Positions 1-8,825 are shown, numbered from the stretch's first letter. The stretch is 55,175 nucleotides of DNA from CAZFER01 sp964517495 (GCA_964517495.1 CAZFER010000041.1:1-55175); one strand, 5' to 3'. Notes: generated by a model from the letters alone, not told the origin. Program-made: numbers and translations.

Positions 1-833
1 ATGATTTGATTTAAGCGATTAATAAAATCCAATGCATTTTGAAAATCATTTTCAGTCTTTCGTCTATGCTTTAAACTTTCAGGCCAATCTTCCGCAATCT
101 TCTCATTTGCACTTTGATCGATGTTCATTGAATTTGCTTTTGAAACAATTTCACTCTTTAAATTGGAAAAAACATCCTCAGAAAAAGGCCGTTTCGCCCA
201 CATTTGCATGACGGAATCAGGACCAGCTTCATAGCGCTTGAAATTGATTTCAACTGCTTTTTTGATTCTATCTTCTGGAACTTCTAACTTTTCCAAAGCC
301 AATGAATGAATCAGCTGCTCTAATTCATCATATTGCTCAAGAATAACTGCCTTTTGAGCAGGTGATGGATTGATTTTCTCAATCTCTATTCCACGCTTTA
401 GGAACTGTTTTAATCGCAAAACAACATATTGCACCATTTTATCGGTTTTATTATTTTCCTGATCCAAAAAAGTTGCTTTTACGATTCTATTTCCCTCTGG
501 TGAAAAAATGGATGAACGTAAAATATCCTGATAAATCGATTCAACATTTTGAGAAACAATACTATCTTGTTGAATGCTTGGAAAATTCCCATTTTCCATC
601 AGTGAAGCGACATAATTTTTCACTTTCTCATGAAATGTTTGGATAGATGTTCCATACTTTTTAAAAATTTCCGGATTAACAACCGATTTGTTTGTCTGGT
701 TGGCATGTGCCAATTCCTGCATTTTCGAATCCAATTTCAGTTTGAAATCTTCTTTTCCTAGGTACGCTTCACCATATGAACAGTGGAGACCAAGAAACAA
801 CAAAAAAAATAATAATTTGATCATTTTAATCAT
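1..833 (-). CDS. secreted alpha-helical protein of unknown function, 3'-truncated by the window edge
   Basis: On the minus strand a frame stays open from ATG at 833 to the left edge (about 277 codons, no stop), so the C-terminus is missing. AAAAGGAGT lies five bases upstream of the ATG. The protein begins MIKMIKLLFFLLFLGLHCSYGEA, a typical signal peptide with a short basic N-region, a Leu/Phe core and a likely signal peptidase I site near residue 21; the Cys is not in a proper lipobox. The mature part is rich in Lys, Glu, Asn and Gln and looks mostly helical, with no motif I recognise. It probably acts outside the cytoplasmic membrane. The 260-base gap to the next gene is AT-rich and shows no clear element. 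I am confident that it is a gene and cannot name a function. Confidence 0.8.
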   Translation of the reverse strand, partial: MIKMIKLLFFLLFLGLHCSYGEAYLGKEDFKLKLDSKMQELAHANQTNKSVVNPEIFKKYGTSIQTFHEKVKNYVASLMENGNFPSIQQDSIVSQNVESIYQDILRSSIFSPEGNRIVKATFLDQENNKTDKMVQYVVLRLKQFLKRGIEIEKINPSPAQKAVILEQYDELEQLIHSLALEKLEVPEDRIKKAVEINFKRYEAGPDSVMQMWAKRPFSEDVFSNLKSEIVSKANSMNIDQSANEKIAEDWPESLKHRRKTENDFQNALDFINRLNQI

Positions 834-1093
834 TTTTTACTCCTTTTTTTTTAAAGATTGTATCGAACTAGTGCAGACATTTTTAATGTAAATTGAATAT
901 ATTATCCTCCTTTCATTATTAATAGTTATTATGATATAGTTAAAACAAATTGAAATTTAAATGCAAAAATTTTATTGAGTAACCTCTTTAAAATTTTCTC
1001 TACTTAAAGATATATTTATTTGTCGTAGTTAATGTGCTATTTTAAGAATGAAATTTCTTTTGTCAACCATAAGTAATATAAAATAATACGTCA

Positions 1094-1798
1094 TCAACCA
1101 TGCTGGTTGATAGAAATTTCATCTTCTTTAAAAAAATACCCTCCTTGGGGCCTTTTTTCTATTTCGAAACCTCTGGATTTTAATTCCTTGATATCCTTGC
1201 AAATCTGTTGAGGTTTTACGCCGAAGCGCTCGGAAAGCCCTTTGCAGGTCCAAAAACCCGGTCTTTCTTTTATTTTATTTTCAATTTCTTTTATACGCTC
1301 ATTGCGAATTTCATGTCTATCCAGAGAATCCGATTCCCATTGTTTGTTGTATTTGGAGTAGGAATTCAAAACCTTTGTGGCATAACGGCGTCCTCCATGT
1401 TGGATGCTTTGTTCCATTATCCTAAAGATCTTGGATACGCAATCTGCGCTCATTACTAGAACCCTAAACGGACCATATTCATACGAAACTGCTTTTTTGA
1501 ATATCTCAATATCGTCATGATCGGTGAGAACTATTATTGGAATGTGACAATAGGCTTTTTTTAACGATTTTATTAATGAAAGGACATCCTTATCATCGAA
1601 AACATAATTTAAGACAATAATAACAAAGCGTTTTTGTTCTAACCACCTAAATGCGGTTTTCCCATTGGAAGCGTATTGGAAAATATACCGATTCTGATTT
1701 TCCCCACGAATCGCATTGAAAATATCACGATCCTTATCGATGAAAAGAACATGATATGCATCTTCGTTGCTAACATAGGTTGACGCCTTAAGAGACAT
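1094..1798 (-). CDS. atypical response regulator: degenerate receiver plus winged-helix-like DNA-binding domain
   Basis: Residues about 16-130 have the receiver pattern: VLFIDKDRD supplies the acidic pair (D21, D23), and VIIVLNYVFDD occupies the strand that normally ends in the phosphorylated Asp, but the residue there is Asn (N64). T92 is kept in IIVLTD. The usual Lys-Pro after strand 5 is absent (VLVMSAD). Residues about 175-225 (GFWTCKGLSERFGVKPQQ, then KELKSRGFEIEKR and GGYFF) resemble a helix-turn-helix of the HTH_11/DeoR winged type. The start is well supported by GGAGGAGA eight bases before ATG. It likely regulates transcription without standard aspartyl phosphorylation, that is, a pseudo-receiver. 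No histidine kinase is adjacent. Domain calls are from motifs only. Confidence 0.75.
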   Translation of the reverse strand: MSLKASTYVSNEDAYHVLFIDKDRDIFNAIRGENQNRYIFQYASNGKTAFRWLEQKRFVIIVLNYVFDDKDVLSLIKSLKKAYCHIPIIVLTDHDDIEIFKKAVSYEYGPFRVLVMSADCVSKIFRIMEQSIQHGGRRYATKVLNSYSKYNKQWESDSLDRHEIRNERIKEIENKIKERPGFWTCKGLSERFGVKPQQICKDIKELKSRGFEIEKRPQGGYFFKEDEISINQHG

Positions 1799-2187
1799 GA
1801 TTCACGTCTCCTCCAATAAGTAAGATAGGTTATTGGATTCCAACCATTTAGCATCAAATCAAGCAAAAAGTACTGCATTCATAATTTATATAGTATCACA
1901 TTTTATGGTGCATGTCTATTATTTGAATAAAATATTTCGATATTTAGTGCTTGCTTTTATATAAAAGCAGGTATATTTTTGGCGAGCAGTTATTTAGCAC
2001 AAGAATGAAAGATAAGATTAGCGAAAGTCCCTCAAGGGCAGGCTTTGCCTTGCCCTTGCCACCCAGTTTGGTGAGTTTCCTGGTCTCCAAAATTTGTTTC
2101 GTTATCCCTTATTAGAACTTAAATCCTTGAGGAAATATTGATATTATTGTTACAAGTCATTGAAACATAAAGGTTTGTGATATATAA
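1799..2187. other. 389-base intergenic gap with a short hairpin
   Basis: No gene is visible between the response regulator and the IS element. The only structure seen is a perfect 8-base inverted repeat, CAAGGGCA (2033-2040) and TGCCCTTG (2051-2058), with a 10-base loop. It is not followed by a T-run, so I do not call it a terminator. The last three bases (2185-2187, TAA) are the left target duplication of the IS element. Confidence 0.5.
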
Positions 2188-3058
2188 GAACCAGTCTTCA
2201 TGAATTATATCGCCATACGTCGTAACGTTTTCCTTATCATGGATAAGCGTACCATATTTTCTGAATGCCTTGGATTAATTTCATAGTCTTTGGACAATCG
2301 TCGATCATGTCCCAACCATGCAAAAGTCCTTTCAACAATCCATCGTTTGGTTAACACGATGAATCCCTCTTTGGCTTTACGGGTAATATGGATAGGGGTT
2401 TCTAGCATAATTTCTGCGAATATGGACGTATGTCCACCATATGCAGAATCACCTGAAAATGCTTTAATCGATGGATTTTTCATCTTTAATTCATCCAACA
2501 GAATAACTCAACCATCCGTATCATGCATATTAGCTGGTGTGACAATCACCTCATATAAGAGACCATCAATATCGACCCCTATGTGATGTTTGCGACGCTT
2601 TACCTTTTTTTCCCGCCGTCGAAGCCTCGCTCCGGACCACCATAGTAAGTTGGAATACTCTTGGAATCGATGATAATATAAGATGGCGAGGGAGAACGAT
2701 TTGATTTTTCTCGATCGATTTGATTCAATTCATTTAACACCTTCTCCCATGTTCCACGCTTGCATAGGCGATAATAGTACGAATACACCGTGCTCCAATT
2801 TGGATAATCTTCTGGCAATTGGCGTCATTGGCATCCGGTTTTGTTGACGTAAAAAATGACATTCAATATCTCACGAATGGGATGAATGCGCCGATTGCCA
2901 TATCCATTCTTGTATTCAAAGTGATGCCTGATCATTTCCCATTCGCGATCGGTTAAATCGCTGGGATATCTCATTTTCACTCTCCTCAACCCTGTAAGGT
3001 AATATTCAAAATACTTTTAAATTATATTACCAAAGGTATAATTCATGAAGACCGCTTC
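2188..3058 (-). mobile_element. IS5-family insertion sequence (decayed), 871 bp
   Basis: The element is bounded by 22-base terminal inverted repeats that match at 20 of 22 positions: 2188-2209 begins GAACCAGTCTTCATG, and the reverse complement of 3037-3058 begins GAAGCGGTCTTCATG. TAA flanks both ends (2185-2187 and 3059-3061), which fits the T-N-A duplication known for a branch of the IS5 family. The single transposase gene on the minus strand is IS5/IS427-like. Length, repeats and duplication all agree, so the boundaries are firm. The element can no longer encode an intact transposase. Confidence 0.85.
2205..2974 (-). pseudogene. IS5-family transposase, broken by two TGA codons and a frameshift
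   Basis: From ATG at 2974 the minus strand encodes MRYPSDLTDREWEMI, the start typical of IS5/IS427 transposases. It then reads GCQ-stop-RQLPEDYPNW, where TGA (2825-2827) replaces the usual Trp. The middle (SYIIIDSKS, GFDGGKK) contains the DDE region start. At a run of seven A (plus-strand T, 2605-2611) the frame must shift by -1 to continue as VKRRKHHIGVDIDG. A second TGA (2508-2510) follows DTDG. The end is intact (SGDSAYGG, then the VERTFAWLG and RRLSKDYE signatures). The A-run could in principle allow programmed slippage, but the two stops argue for decay. Confidence 0.85.
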
Positions 3059-3195
3059 TAAAAACAATGAAAAAGCGCTTGAGCAGTTGACACAAAAGAT
3101 ATAAATATGAGATTATCAAAAAATACTTAATCATCAATGATTGAGTACACAAAACTCACCTTTTTCAAAAGGTTCTATCCAAGGGGGATAAAAAA

Positions 3196-3972
3196 ATGCG
3201 AAGCAAGAATTGTATGAGTGTATGGATTGGTCTGTTTGTTCTGGTCAGTTGTGTTCATTGTGAGGCACAACATATATTTTCAATCAGTTTTTCTGAGGGC
3301 GAGGGATATACTGATGGACCAATTGCTGGTCAACCGGCTGGATCACCCTCTCCTTGGGAAGTCTCACCAGCCGACACGGCAGACGAGTTCTTCATGATTG
3401 AAGATGAAGCATTGGTCGTCACACAGGTTGATACCACGGATCATTGGATATTCATTGAATTCCCTAATCAAACATCGGGAACATTGATTGTCACGTGGGA
3501 TTGGAAGTATGTAGGACCAGAAGATGCAAATGTTGATGTTGGTTTTTGTATCAGTTCACTCAGCAATTTTGATTTCGATGGTAATCCTGCTCCCAATTGG
3601 CCCGAGCAGGGTGTCATGTCACGTATGCAGCAGAATGATGCTGTTATCGATTGTCGAAATGGTGACTGGGGTGGAGGAGGCACATACGAAGCGTTAGCCT
3701 CATTCCCGTATACAGGCGGTAATTGGATCTCCATGCGTTATGAAATCAACGCCAATTTTGCGGATCAAGTGTTTGACTGTTACGCTCAGGAAGAAGGGGA
3801 AGATGAGGTTCAACTGGCGGAAGAGTTTGGCTATCGAAGAGAATCGCCTGAGGAAGAAGGACTCAATGTCATATCCATCTGGATGTCAGGAGATACACTA
3901 GAAACTCAATGTATCATTGATAATATTGTCATCGCAGGGCCAGCACCTGTAGCGGATTGGTCATTATATTAA
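3196..3972 (+). CDS. secreted protein with LamG/jelly-roll-like core and C-terminal WSLY
   Basis: The 258-residue protein starts with a signal peptide (MRSKNCMSVWIGLFVLVSC, cleavage near residue 24 after HCEA). A GGGGG-containing ribosome site lies upstream at about 3183-3187. The mature part (FSEGEGYTDGPIAGQPAG) resembles secreted concanavalin-like or jelly-roll domains of planctomycete-type bacteria, with alternating Trp-rich strands and a terminal EIN-type strand pattern. It is acidic. No catalytic motif is seen. The last residues are VADWSLY, and the same W-x-L-aromatic terminus recurs on two other secreted proteins in this window (ends at 22094 and 31591). The gene stands alone, followed by a strong terminator. 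Function unknown; binding or surface display is a guess. Confidence 0.75.
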   Translation: MRSKNCMSVWIGLFVLVSCVHCEAQHIFSISFSEGEGYTDGPIAGQPAGSPSPWEVSPADTADEFFMIEDEALVVTQVDTTDHWIFIEFPNQTSGTLIVTWDWKYVGPEDANVDVGFCISSLSNFDFDGNPAPNWPEQGVMSRMQQNDAVIDCRNGDWGGGGTYEALASFPYTGGNWISMRYEINANFADQVFDCYAQEEGEDEVQLAEEFGYRRESPEEEGLNVISIWMSGDTLETQCIIDNIVIAGPAPVADWSLY

Positions 3973-4033
3973 GTTTCGCTCTCGATCCAATCACTGGTTG
4001 TTGTGAAGATTGAGATAATTAATACTGTAATTC

Positions 4034-4086
4034 AAAATGGCACATTGGAGCTCGGTATGAGTAGAGTTACCAATGTGCCATTTTTT
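4034..4086 (+). terminator. intrinsic terminator after the secreted protein gene
   Basis: AAAATGGCACATTGG (4034-4048) pairs with CCAATGTGCCATTTT (4070-4084), and the T-run continues to 4086. The stem is 15 bases with a 21-base loop. It sits between convergent genes, and its A-rich left side means it may also stop transcription from the minus-strand gene ending at 4111. Confidence 0.85.
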
Positions 4087-4110
4087 CATCAGTGGTAGAG
4101 AAAATATTTG

Positions 4111-5322
4111 CTATTCCATGTCATCCAACAAGTTATATTTCTTAATATGTGCCTCAATGCGTTCGAGTTCCTTACGGGTGTTGAAACCCATTACATCGTA
4201 ATCATGGGGGACATTTGAAGCCGATACGCGGTAATCATGGCCATGATTCCGGGAGGCGAGGTAATAGGCGGCGTCGGTGAGATATAACTCTCCTTGGGCG
4301 TTATCCGGCTTTAAATGTTCCATTGAATCATACAGCGCGGATGCCCCAAACAGGTAGAGTGATAAATTCACTCGATCACAGGTGGTTTCGATTTCATACC
4401 CTAATTTCTGAATGGATTCTGAAATCGTGAAATAAGGCTCGTTGTCTTTGAGTAATTGCAAAACCTCGGCTTTGCTGATGGTCTGCTCCTTATGTAATTT
4501 TTTCCATAACTCGTCGCCCAGCATCTTTTGCAGTTTTTGGGGCCGGTCCCAATAGGTTTGTGCTTTGGTTAGAAATTCTCCTGTGACAATTGGATCTGTT
4601 GACCAATGCATGAGATCATATACCAGTTGTTTCAAAACAATATCAGGCTTTTCAATGATGGCACAAACATGTCCTTCCTCATCCAATACCACCCGGCCTG
4701 AATCCGGCCAAACCTCTTTAGCACCAGCGGTTAATGTTAAATCGGGTTTATTTGAATCATGGTCGTTTAAGAGCCGATCCAATCCCCGACGAGTTACGAA
4801 TTTATCTCCCATGACAACCAGCACGTCCCCTTCGTAATCCAAATACTGAAGATAACGTGACGCCAATCGGCAAGCGTGGCCAGTTCCTTGCTGGGCCTCT
4901 TGAAATAAAAAAGTAACATGGGGATCATCCTGTCCCACATTTTGAATGACATCTTGATAGCCCACTCCCACGATGACAATAAAATGCTCCAAGCCAAAGA
5001 GGCGGTAGGTTTCTAGCGCCCATTGCAAGGCGGGTTTTCCTGCAATGGGGCTGAGCACTTTCTGACTGGTTTTTATTCCCATCCTTGATCCTTTGCCCGC
5101 CGCCAATATGACCACCACCGGTTTTGATGGTTTTACTGGAATCGGTTGAAGGGGGAGTGTGGAAATAACCTGCAATTTCTCTTCAATTGTCCGTGGTTCA
5201 GCAGGTGGTTCCATCGATTCAGTAACCGTTTGGATTGCTGAAACCTTAAGGCATTCTTGATAAAATTCCGGATACACGTTTTGCAAAAATTCGATGGAAA
5301 ACGGAATAGGGGTTTTGTTCAT
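4111..5322 (-). CDS. GlmU-like sugar-1-phosphate nucleotidyltransferase with N-terminal extension
   Basis: After an N-terminal extension of about 80 residues comes the nucleotidyltransferase signature VVVILAAGKGSRMG with the downstream Lys in SQKVLSPIAGKPALQWAL. QGTGHAC, VVMGDKFVTR and the EKPDIVLK segment match the GlmU/RmlA-type Rossmann fold that transfers a nucleotidyl group to a sugar phosphate. The C-terminal part (about residues 235-403) includes the GELYLTDAAYYLA segment seen in UDP-GlcNAc pyrophosphorylase domains. There is no hexapeptide-repeat acyltransferase domain, so this is not a full bifunctional GlmU. It is cytoplasmic and probably makes an activated sugar for envelope glycans. 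The substrate cannot be read from the sequence. It is transcribed away from dnaA's side and lies downstream of the dnaA terminator. Confidence 0.8.
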   Translation of the reverse strand: MNKTPIPFSIEFLQNVYPEFYQECLKVSAIQTVTESMEPPAEPRTIEEKLQVISTLPLQPIPVKPSKPVVVILAAGKGSRMGIKTSQKVLSPIAGKPALQWALETYRLFGLEHFIVIVGVGYQDVIQNVGQDDPHVTFLFQEAQQGTGHACRLASRYLQYLDYEGDVLVVMGDKFVTRRGLDRLLNDHDSNKPDLTLTAGAKEVWPDSGRVVLDEEGHVCAIIEKPDIVLKQLVYDLMHWSTDPIVTGEFLTKAQTYWDRPQKLQKMLGDELWKKLHKEQTISKAEVLQLLKDNEPYFTISESIQKLGYEIETTCDRVNLSLYLFGASALYDSMEHLKPDNAQGELYLTDAAYYLASRNHGHDYRVSASNVPHDYDVMGFNTRKELERIEAHIKKYNLLDDME

Positions 5323-5440
5323 GGTGATCTAACTATATGTCGAAAATACCAAAAATTATTATCCTTCGTCATTGGAAATCAGGAAAATACTATACCGAAT
5401 TTAACGCTCCAATTAAACCGTTTGAAAACAAAATCCCCCC

Positions 5441-5478
5441 AAAAAAAAGCCGCACCCACATAAACCCAGAGTGCGGCT
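5441..5478 (-). terminator. intrinsic terminator of dnaA
   Basis: On the minus strand AGCCGCAC (from 5478-5471) pairs with GTGCGGCT (5455-5448) and is followed directly by eight T (plus-strand A, 5441-5448). It lies about 25 bases beyond the dnaA stop codon. Confidence 0.9.
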
Positions 5479-5503
5479 CCCTGGACCTTGATACCCCGTC
5501 ATT

Positions 5504-6877
5504 CTAATATTTCACAGTAGAAATCGTATCGGTAATTTGTTCAATTGCCGAAAGCAGTTTTGAATCCTCACCTATCTCTTTCTCGATTTTGTTGTACGCA
5601 AATAAAACCGTGGTATGGTCTTTATTGCCAAAAAAGGTTCCGATTTCAGGGAAAGAATGTTTGGTCATCTTTCGGCTCAAATACATCGCAATTTGCCGTG
5701 GACGGGCAATCGAACGGGAACGGTTTTTCCCAATAATATCAGACGGTTTAATATTGAAATATTCCGCCACTTTCCGTTGAATTTTCTCAATGGTGATGTC
5801 TTTGGCCGGCCGGTCAAAAATTTCCCCCAACAATTTCCCGGCGGTTTCCACGTTCAAGTTATCGTTGGAAAAACGGGCATAGGCGGTAATTTTCGATAAG
5901 GCTCCTTCCAATTCGCGGATTGAAAAACGGATTTTACTGGCGACAAATTCCAGCACATCATCCGGAATATCCATTTCCACCACTTCACATTTTTTCCGTA
6001 AAATCGCCATGCGCAATTCAAAGTCTGGTGGAGCGATATCAACAATCAATCCCCACTCAAACCGTGAACGCAAGCGATCCTCGATGGTGGGAATATCCTT
6101 GGGAGGGCGATCACTTGATATGACGATTTGCTTCCGCCGGTTATGTAGAGCATTAAACGTATGGAAGAATTCTTCCTGAGTCGACTCCTTTCCCGCGAGA
6201 AATTGAATGTCATCAATCAACAAGACATCAACATTTCGAAATGTTGATTGAAATGACAAACGGACATTCTTTTTGATTGCGTCAATAAATATATTGACAA
6301 ACTGCTCCGCCGATAAATAAGCCACCCGTTTATTGGGGAAATATTTTTGGATTTCATTTCCGATGGCTTGCATTAAATGGGTTTTACCCAAACCCACACC
6401 GCCATATACAAACAGCGGGTTATAAGACTGGGCAGGTGCCCGGCCCACCGCTTCAGCGGCAGCATGAGCCATTTTGTTACACGTTCCAACAACATAGTTG
6501 TCAAAGGTGTAATCCGCGTTCAACGCATCAAATTCAACTGTACCTGCATTTTCATTTTCAATTACCTCGTTTCCGTTACGCTCTGGCATGAACCGTTCCA
6601 TGGTACCCACAATGCGAATTTCCACATCGGTTTCCCGATTCAACAGCGCAGAAAAAATATCCGTTAATAACGGGAGATAATTCTTTTCGATATATTCACG
6701 ACGATAACCACTTGGAATGCCTAATATGACCTTTCCATTGGCATATTCTAAAACTCTTGCATCTTCAAACCAATCTTCAACTTCATCTTCCGCAATAGTT
6801 CTATACAAAGCATCTTGAGCTTTTTGCCATAATGCCAAATCATCGAGTGTTTGTAATTCAAATGGCATAACCACCAT
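5504..6877 (-). CDS. dnaA: chromosomal replication initiator protein DnaA
   Basis: This is a 457-residue DnaA. Domain I is at the N-terminus (WQKAQDAL). The AAA+ domain has Walker A GGVGLGKTH near residue 160 and Walker B VLLIDDIQF near 220. Domain IV ends with the DNA-binding signature NKDHTTVLFAYNKI near 420. Length is normal for the family. The start chosen is the ATG at 6877, preceded by GGAAGGAGG eleven bases away. A longer reading from a GTG at 6931 is rejected because that GTG lies inside a DnaA box. The gene is followed by its own terminator and preceded by the box-rich region that is probably the origin. dnaN is not next to it, unlike the common order. Confidence 0.97.
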   Translation of the reverse strand: MVVMPFELQTLDDLALWQKAQDALYRTIAEDEVEDWFEDARVLEYANGKVILGIPSGYRREYIEKNYLPLLTDIFSALLNRETDVEIRIVGTMERFMPERNGNEVIENENAGTVEFDALNADYTFDNYVVGTCNKMAHAAAEAVGRAPAQSYNPLFVYGGVGLGKTHLMQAIGNEIQKYFPNKRVAYLSAEQFVNIFIDAIKKNVRLSFQSTFRNVDVLLIDDIQFLAGKESTQEEFFHTFNALHNRRKQIVISSDRPPKDIPTIEDRLRSRFEWGLIVDIAPPDFELRMAILRKKCEVVEMDIPDDVLEFVASKIRFSIRELEGALSKITAYARFSNDNLNVETAGKLLGEIFDRPAKDITIEKIQRKVAEYFNIKPSDIIGKNRSRSIARPRQIAMYLSRKMTKHSFPEIGTFFGNKDHTTVLFAYNKIEKEIGEDSKLLSAIEQITDTISTVKY

Positions 6878-6899
6878 TTTCCTTGATGCCTCCTTCCCA

Positions 6900-7700
6900 T
6901 ACGTCCAGGCTCTGGATAACAAGTTATCCACAGGTATGGGCTTACAAACCTTCTGTTCTCAATAGACAAATACAATCGTATCTCACCAGTATTCCTACTG
7001 ATTTATAACAACTTACAAAAATGTTCCCTATTCGGGCTTCTTCACAGGATCACATGTTATCCACAGGAAGGTGTTAATACCTTCTCCCCCAATCTCAAAG
7101 TTATCCCAATAATTCACAGCACTATCCACAACTTATCCACAAGTTGTTGATTTCTTGAAATTTATGTCTCCAAATGTTGTGAGGATAATTAATATCATTC
7201 TCTTGGGTTCCGATCAATACCTAACCCCATTTTAAGCAATACGGTAGTTACAATTTATCAGGCGCTAACCTTTTAAAGTTTAGAATGTTAGAGTACCCTA
7301 AAAAAAAATGAAAAAAAAATTTTAACCTTTTATTCGATTTTACGAAAAAATGTTATAAATCTTTTACTATTTTCCATTTAAAGGCTAAGTCCTTACAACA
7401 AATTGTTATGTTTACTTGATAAAGTTAATAATTTTCAATGGGATAGACAGCTCTCACAAAAATTCGTTTTATTCCGAAAAATCCCTCATCTTGCTAAGTG
7501 TTTCATTTTTTTAAGCTTACAAAAATGAAATTCTGCACATTTAACCATCCCCATGCCGGTTGTCTACACAAATATCCGATTTACTTAAATTTACGATCAG
7601 AGACGCTATACTTTTTTATATGAGCTTCTTTGTTTTTAAATCAAATTTCACTTAATATTTTCATTCAATATCACATTTCTTATCTTAGAAAGGACTATTA
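6900..7700. other. probable chromosomal origin of replication (oriC): DnaA boxes plus AT-rich tract
   Basis: The 840 bases upstream of dnaA contain no gene. Three perfect TTATCCACA boxes lie at 6924-6932, 7057-7065 and 7133-7141. Near-matches are CTATCCACA (7122-7130), TTATCCCAA (7101-7109) and GTTATCCA on the reverse strand (6913-6920). From about 7150 to 7700 the sequence is very AT-rich, with long A/T runs around 7300-7370, suitable as a duplex-unwinding region. Box clustering beside dnaA is the standard signature of a bacterial origin. The boxes closest to the gene also overlap its likely promoter, consistent with autoregulation. Exact limits are uncertain. Confidence 0.8.
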
Positions 7701-7719
7701 CAATAAGGAGTAAACACGT

Positions 7720-8811
7720 ATGAATGAAGCGAAACTTGAAAAAGTACATCAAACCAAAAGCGCTTCATCCCCTTTAACCCAGGAACGAAATAGGCCGTTG
7801 CAGTATGGCGATCCCCGGCTTGAACATCAAGCAGTTTGTAACTCATTCGGTCTCATCGATATTAGTCCGTGGTCAACTATTCAGGTTACAGGTCCGGATC
7901 GTAAATCATTTTTGCATGGAATGGTGTCAAATGAGGTAAAGGGTTTAAAAAAAGGAGAGGGTAATCAAACCCTGATTCTGACCAATAAAGGGAAAATAAT
8001 CGCGAAGATGTGGCTTTTTGACCGTGGAGATGATCTACTTATTCTTGCCAGGGAAAATTTAAACGAGCCAATTGTAAGTACGCTTGAAAAATATCACATC
8101 ATGGAGGACCTGGAAATCAAGGATGTTTCAGGCCAATCTGTTTTGATTTCTGTTCAAGGCCGCCATGTGGAAGAGCATTTAGCACCTCTTCTAAGAAACA
8201 ATACCCTTCCACGTGAAGAGTTCTCTTATAACTCAACATCCATTCGCGGAAAAGAATGCGAAATTGTCCGCCTTTCCCACACCGGTGAAACGGGATTTAT
8301 TTTGTTGGTGAGTTCTCAGGATTCGGTTGCTATTTGGGAAGAACTTGTCGAACGAGGGGGAAAACCTATTGGTGATTTAGCCTTGGAATCATTGAGATTA
8401 GAGAGTGGAATTCCAGTTTGCGGAAAAGAACTGGATGAAACCGTTATTCCGCAAGAAGCCTTGCTTCATCATGCGATTTCATATGAAAAAGGGTGCTATA
8501 TCGGACAGGAAACGGTTGCCCGTCTTCATTTTCGAGGCAAAGTTAATCGCGAATTGACCAGTTTTACCATGAAAACGGAGAGCCTTCCTCAAACTCCTTT
8601 TGAACTCGAATCCGATGGGAAAAAGGTTGGCAAGATCACCAGTGTTTGCCACTCATATCAATTCGACCACCCCATTGGATTAGGCTTTTTGCGTTGCGAA
8701 TTACGAAATGAAGGGCAGGAATTGATGGTCAAAGACAATGAAGAAAAATTCGTCGTTAAAGTCGGCCCTCATCCATTGGTCAATCCGATCAAAGTCCATC
8801 CCCTTCAGTAG
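7720..8811 (+). CDS. ygfZ: YgfZ/GcvT-like folate-binding protein
   Basis: A 363-residue protein of the aminomethyltransferase (GcvT) fold. Near residue 256 it carries KGCYIGQETVAR, the YgfZ hallmark K-G-C-[FY]-x-G-Q-E, whose Cys is essential in the E. coli protein. The N-terminal part (GLIDISPWSTIQVTGPDR, FLHGMVSNEV) matches the folate-binding beta-domain. YgfZ proteins support assembly or repair of certain iron-sulfur enzymes, including MiaB, in a folate-dependent way. AAGGAG nine bases before the ATG supports the start. It stands alone on the plus strand, with the probable origin upstream and a convergent thioesterase gene 14 bases downstream. Confidence 0.88.
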   Translation: MNEAKLEKVHQTKSASSPLTQERNRPLQYGDPRLEHQAVCNSFGLIDISPWSTIQVTGPDRKSFLHGMVSNEVKGLKKGEGNQTLILTNKGKIIAKMWLFDRGDDLLILARENLNEPIVSTLEKYHIMEDLEIKDVSGQSVLISVQGRHVEEHLAPLLRNNTLPREEFSYNSTSIRGKECEIVRLSHTGETGFILLVSSQDSVAIWEELVERGGKPIGDLALESLRLESGIPVCGKELDETVIPQEALLHHAISYEKGCYIGQETVARLHFRGKVNRELTSFTMKTESLPQTPFELESDGKKVGKITSVCHSYQFDHPIGLGFLRCELRNEGQELMVKDNEEKFVVKVGPHPLVNPIKVHPLQ

Positions 8812-8825
8812 TTAATTTCAATGCT

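Noticed and set aside
688..891. Small plus-strand reading frame at the left edge
   Set aside because: It lies antisense to the secreted protein gene that stays open from 833 to the edge.
2605..2611. Programmed -1 frameshift in the transposase
   Set aside because: The run of seven A would allow slippage, but two stops in the same gene mean the element is broken anyway. Kept only as a possibility.
2508..2827. TGA read as Trp in the transposase
   Set aside because: Other genes in the window end normally in TGA (for example at 11290, 31591 and 35317), so TGA is a stop here; the two TGA codons are point mutations in a decayed element.
4111..5322. Full GlmU (bifunctional)
   Set aside because: No hexapeptide-repeat acyltransferase domain follows the nucleotidyltransferase domain.
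6878..6931. Longer dnaA reading from a GTG at 6931
   Set aside because: The GTG is part of a DnaA box (TGTGGATAA on the minus strand), and a good GGAAGGAGG site precedes the ATG at 6877.
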